Notes under the pieces: generated by a model
The model's database searches: none
What the model was told of the DNA's origin: nothing
The model's input: only the letters and a program-made list of their open reading frames with translations
Program-made: the position numbers and the translations under genes
Origin: Bacillota bacterium
GTDB lineage: Bacteria > Bacillota > DSM-12270 > Thermacetogeniales > Thermacetogeniaceae
DNA length: 64,000 bases
NCBI GenBank assembly: GCA_013177945.1
Contig: JABLXW010000015.1
Coordinates: forward strand, 117,395-181,394
Reading direction: 5' to 3'
Part shown: positions 62,031-64,000 of the stretch, one piece after another
Numbering within the stretch: the first letter of the stretch is position 1
Layout: each line of letters begins with the position of its first letter

Positions 62031-62096
62031 TATCACAAAAAGTGTGAAAAACTTAACAAAGAGGTTCGATACATTATTTTAACTCAGAGGCCCCCG

Positions 62097-62153
62097 AAGC
62101 CGCCTACGTCTTCCAACCGGCTGCCGAGCACCGGTCGTAGGCGGCTTCTTTTT
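62097..62153 (+). terminator. Strong intrinsic terminator
   Basis: AAGCCGCCTACG (62097-62108) and CGTAGGCGGCTT (62135-62146) pair over 12 bp, followed by CTTTTTG. It would end a transcript of about 190 bases begun at the orphan sigma-54 promoter. Confidence 0.85.
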
Positions 62154-62228
62154 GTTTGCTTCTTTTTATTTGCGGAGCGCTCCATCTAAGAGTAAGAGTT
62201 TCACTAAATCTCACCGGCGCCTTTTTTC

Positions 62229-62430
62229 CCATTTTGATACTGAATTTTTAATTTTGTAACAAAGCCAGGTTGGCCTGATGTTTCACGAAACCGTAGATAT
62301 CAGCCTGCAGGTTGCTGGGTTTTTGGCACAAATGTTGCAATAGAACAAAAATGCCTAAAGGTACTTGGCAACAGACCAGGGAGGTGGTTTCCTGCCGACG
62401 GAAGCAAGCGAGGCTGAGTTGGTGTGATTT
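62229..62430. repeat. Promoter-region duplicate, copy 2 (diverged)
   Basis: This is the partner of 61838-62030. It differs in being followed by the riboswitch and mobA. Confidence 0.6.
62324..62339 (+). promoter_or_regulatory. Sigma-54 promoter of the mobA-mobB-moeA operon
   Basis: TGGCAC-AAATG-TTGCA is a full consensus -24/-12 element, with the riboswitch beginning 128 bases downstream. The AT-rich block at 62235-62265 is a candidate activator site. Confidence 0.8.
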
Positions 62431-62466
62431 GATTTTGATTAAGAGGAAATCCAAAAACAGAATAAT

Positions 62467-62640
62467 TCTACGAGCCCGCCTGCCTAAGGTTATGCTATGG
62501 GGGCGCGGCCTGGGGCAAAGACCCCACAGGGTTGTTGGAGAAATCCGGCAGCCTCCCTGTTATGGAAAGTAGAAGAATTATAGATTTGGAGATGTGCTCC
62601 GGCAAGTTCCTTTTCTACGACCATACAGGGGCACATTTTT
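62467..62640 (+). ncRNA. Molybdenum/tungsten cofactor (Moco/Tuco) riboswitch, copy 2
   Basis: All 174 bases are the same as in 57746-57919, with GCCTCCC at 62551-62557 and GGAAAG at 62564-62569. The TGTGCTCC/GGGGCACA stem (62593-62600, 62628-62635) is followed by five T. It precedes mobA by 86 bases and so would control cofactor maturation genes by the same transcription-stop mechanism. Confidence 0.88.
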
Positions 62641-62726
62641 ATTTGTAAATTGCGCTCGCCTGGGGGAAGGCGCGTTGCTGGTGGTGCTTATCGGTTCATT
62701 CATTATGCTCTGGGAGGAGCTGTTGC

Positions 62727-63347
62727 ATGAAGGCAAGCGGAATCATCCTGGCCGGCGGATGCAGCTCGCGCATGGGCAGGGACAAGTCTCTGATGGTGTA
62801 CAATCGGCAAACGCTGATAGAGCGGACTGTGAACGAGCTGCGGAAGGTCGTGGAGGATATTGTGATAGCCAGCAACCATACCTCAAAATACAACATTTCC
62901 GGCGTTGTCGAGGTTCCAGACCTTTACCCCGGTATGGGGCCGCTGGCCGGGATGCATGCCGGGCTGAAGCAGATTAAACACCAATACGCTTTCATTATCA
63001 GCTGTGACATGCCGCTGTTTAGGGCCGAACTGGCAAAATATCTCCTGGACCTCAGCCCCGGCTATGATGTGGTTGTTCCTCAGTTAAATAATTATCTTGA
63101 ACCTCTTTGCGCGGTTTATTCTAAAGGCTGTATCGAGCCTATTGAAAGCTGCCTGAAGGCCGGATTGAGAAAAATAATCCTGTTTTACTCGCAGGTCCGC
63201 GTTTTACCGGTAGGCCGGGAAGAGATCGAAAAAATCGGCAACCCAGAGGAATTGTTCTACAATTTGAACACACCCGAGGATTACAGGTCGCTGTTGATGC
63301 GGCGGCAGAATATGGACGGATCTCCGGATGATAATCAAAATTGTTGA
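62727..63347 (+). CDS. mobA: MobA, molybdenum cofactor guanylyltransferase
   Basis: The start is ATG 62727, eight bases after GGGAGGAG, giving 206 residues. The nucleotide-binding motif LAGGCSSRMGRDKSL is at residues 8-22. VPDLYPGMGPLAGMHAGL and SCDMPLFRAEL complete the MobA pattern. It attaches GMP to the pterin to make the dinucleotide cofactor used by DMSO-reductase-type enzymes such as those at 43370 and 54744. (AOR-type enzymes use the pterin without GMP.). Confidence 0.94.
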   Translation: MKASGIILAGGCSSRMGRDKSLMVYNRQTLIERTVNELRKVVEDIVIASNHTSKYNISGVVEVPDLYPGMGPLAGMHAGLKQIKHQYAFIISCDMPLFRAELAKYLLDLSPGYDVVVPQLNNYLEPLCAVYSKGCIEPIESCLKAGLRKIILFYSQVRVLPVGREEIEKIGNPEELFYNLNTPEDYRSLLMRRQNMDGSPDDNQNC

Positions 63348-63372
63348 ACAAAAATCAGGAGGGCTATGTGCA

Positions 63373-63924
63373 GTGAAAAAAGATAAACCGGTAATTTCCA
63401 TTGTGGGGAGATCAGGAGCGGGCAAGACGACGCTGTTGGAAAAGGTCATCAAAAGGCTGAAAGAAAACGGAATAAAGGTTGCTGCCGTCAAGCATGATGC
63501 GCACAGGTTCGAGATGGACAGGCCGGGCAAGGATACCTGGAGGATGGCCCAGGCGGGAGCCGATGTGGTGGCAATATCCTCTTCCGAAAAAATTGCCATG
63601 ATCGAAAAAGTGGCCGGGGAAAAGAGCCTCGATGAAGTTGTGGCAATGCTTCCTGATGTTGATATCGTGCTTACCGAGGGCTACAGGAGAGGCGACAAGC
63701 CGAAGATCGAGGTCTACAGATCGGAAGTGCACAAGGAACGGCTTTGCTCCCCCGAGGAACTGCTGGCCATTGTCAGCGATGTGGAATGGGATGATCTTGA
63801 CGTGCCGCGTTATCACCTTGATGACATCGACGGGATCGTCGGCGAAATAGTAAGGTATCTTAGAACCTACGGCAACAACAATAAGTGTCCAACCTCAGCG
63901 GCAGAAAGGGGCTGCGGAAAATGA
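63373..63924 (+). CDS. mobB: MobB, GTP-binding cofactor-assembly protein
   Basis: The start is taken at GTG 63373, ten bases after AGGAGG, giving 183 residues; an upstream in-frame ATG overlaps mobA. Walker A is VGRSGAGKTTLLEKVI, followed by VAAVKHDAHRFEMDRPGKDTWRMAQAGA and DIVLTEGYRRGDKPKIEV, the MobB signature. It helps MobA with nucleotide attachment. Its stop overlaps the next gene by ATGA. Confidence 0.94.
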   Translation: MKKDKPVISIVGRSGAGKTTLLEKVIKRLKENGIKVAAVKHDAHRFEMDRPGKDTWRMAQAGADVVAISSSEKIAMIEKVAGEKSLDEVVAMLPDVDIVLTEGYRRGDKPKIEVYRSEVHKERLCSPEELLAIVSDVEWDDLDVPRYHLDDIDGIVGEIVRYLRTYGNNNKCPTSAAERGCGK

Positions 63925-64000
63925 AGACGGTGAGGGTTGAAGATGCAGTAGGAATGGTGTTGTGCCATGACATCACAAAGATCGTGCCGGGAGAGTTCAA
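63921..64000 (+). CDS. MoeA-like molybdopterin molybdotransferase, N-terminal end (partial)
   Basis: ATG 63921 overlaps the mobB stop and the frame stays open to the window edge: MKTVRVEDAVGMVLCHDITK then IVPGEF. This is the usual opening of MoeA-family proteins and their molybdopterin-binding relatives, which insert the metal into the pterin. Twenty-six codons are too few to tell a standard MoeA from the longer Clostridial fusion forms. Confidence 0.75.
   Translation, partial: MKTVRVEDAVGMVLCHDITKIVPGEF

Noticed and set aside
62594..62977. A 127-residue frame starting within the riboswitch
   Set aside because: Its hydrophobic middle (ALLVVLIGSFIMLW) is curious, but the frame begins inside the structured leader and runs over mobA in the wrong frame.

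Overview
The window reads as the chromosome of a GC-rich, strictly anaerobic, probably spore-forming member of the Clostridia (Firmicutes). The pointers are a ctsR-mcsA-mcsB-clpC operon under a textbook CtsR operator, a spore photoproduct lyase, an Ni-CO dehydrogenase with its ferredoxin, a tungsten-type aldehyde:ferredoxin oxidoreductase, two other molybdo/tungsto-pterin enzymes, an Etf/FixCX electron-transfer complex and NADH-linked diaphorase subunits. I cannot name the species. No rRNA, tRNA, CRISPR array or intact insertion sequence was seen.

Layout. 1-1829: end of an etfA-fixC-fixX operon. 2000-8555: accessory stretch with two repeat-built coiled-coil proteins, intact and decayed toxin-antitoxin type genes (mntA/hepT, vapBC, a second nucleotidyltransferase), a Uma2 nuclease-fold gene, a truncated DegT aminotransferase and a sugar epimerase. 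8799-12761: a MarR-MFS-HlyD-AcrA efflux operon. 12909-14024: short genes and a dead vapC. 14035-18166: splB and an iron-uptake cluster in which FeoB is split into two genes with a DtxR-type regulator between them. 18993-28142: an MBL-fold hydrolase, a NuoE/NuoF/NuoG-like diaphorase operon, a CoA-disulfide-reductase/rhodanese fusion and a partial second diaphorase locus that shares 556 identical bases with the first. 28219-32090: a tungsten aldehyde oxidoreductase with its ferredoxin, a MoaD-like and a MoeB-like protein. 33079-37828: the CtsR operon. 38417-42816: rrf2-cooS-cooF-FAD oxidoreductase with a palindromic operator. 43370-48316: a Tat-exported molybdoenzyme with ferredoxin, NrfD anchor and TorD chaperone. 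48961-54219: an AT-richer block with an aldehyde dehydrogenase and a sigma-54 activator. 54247-64000: a tungsto/molybdo-enzyme with small ferredoxin, and genes for tungstate/molybdate uptake (DUF364-modABC) and cofactor assembly (mobA-mobB-moeA).

The most interesting part is the right-hand 10 kb. Two non-coding leaders, one before DUF364-modABC and one before mobAB-moeA, are identical over 174 bases. They carry the GCCTCCC...GGAAAG core of the molybdenum/tungsten cofactor riboswitch and end in a terminator-like hairpin. Each lies 122-128 bases downstream of a good sigma-54 (-24/-12) promoter. A third sigma-54 promoter points the other way toward the molybdo/tungsto-enzyme. A fourth stands alone between two terminators and may make a small RNA. 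Together they suggest that metal uptake, cofactor synthesis and one enzyme form a sigma-54 regulon, with two of the units also under cofactor feedback. The AcoR-like activator in the window is a candidate regulator.
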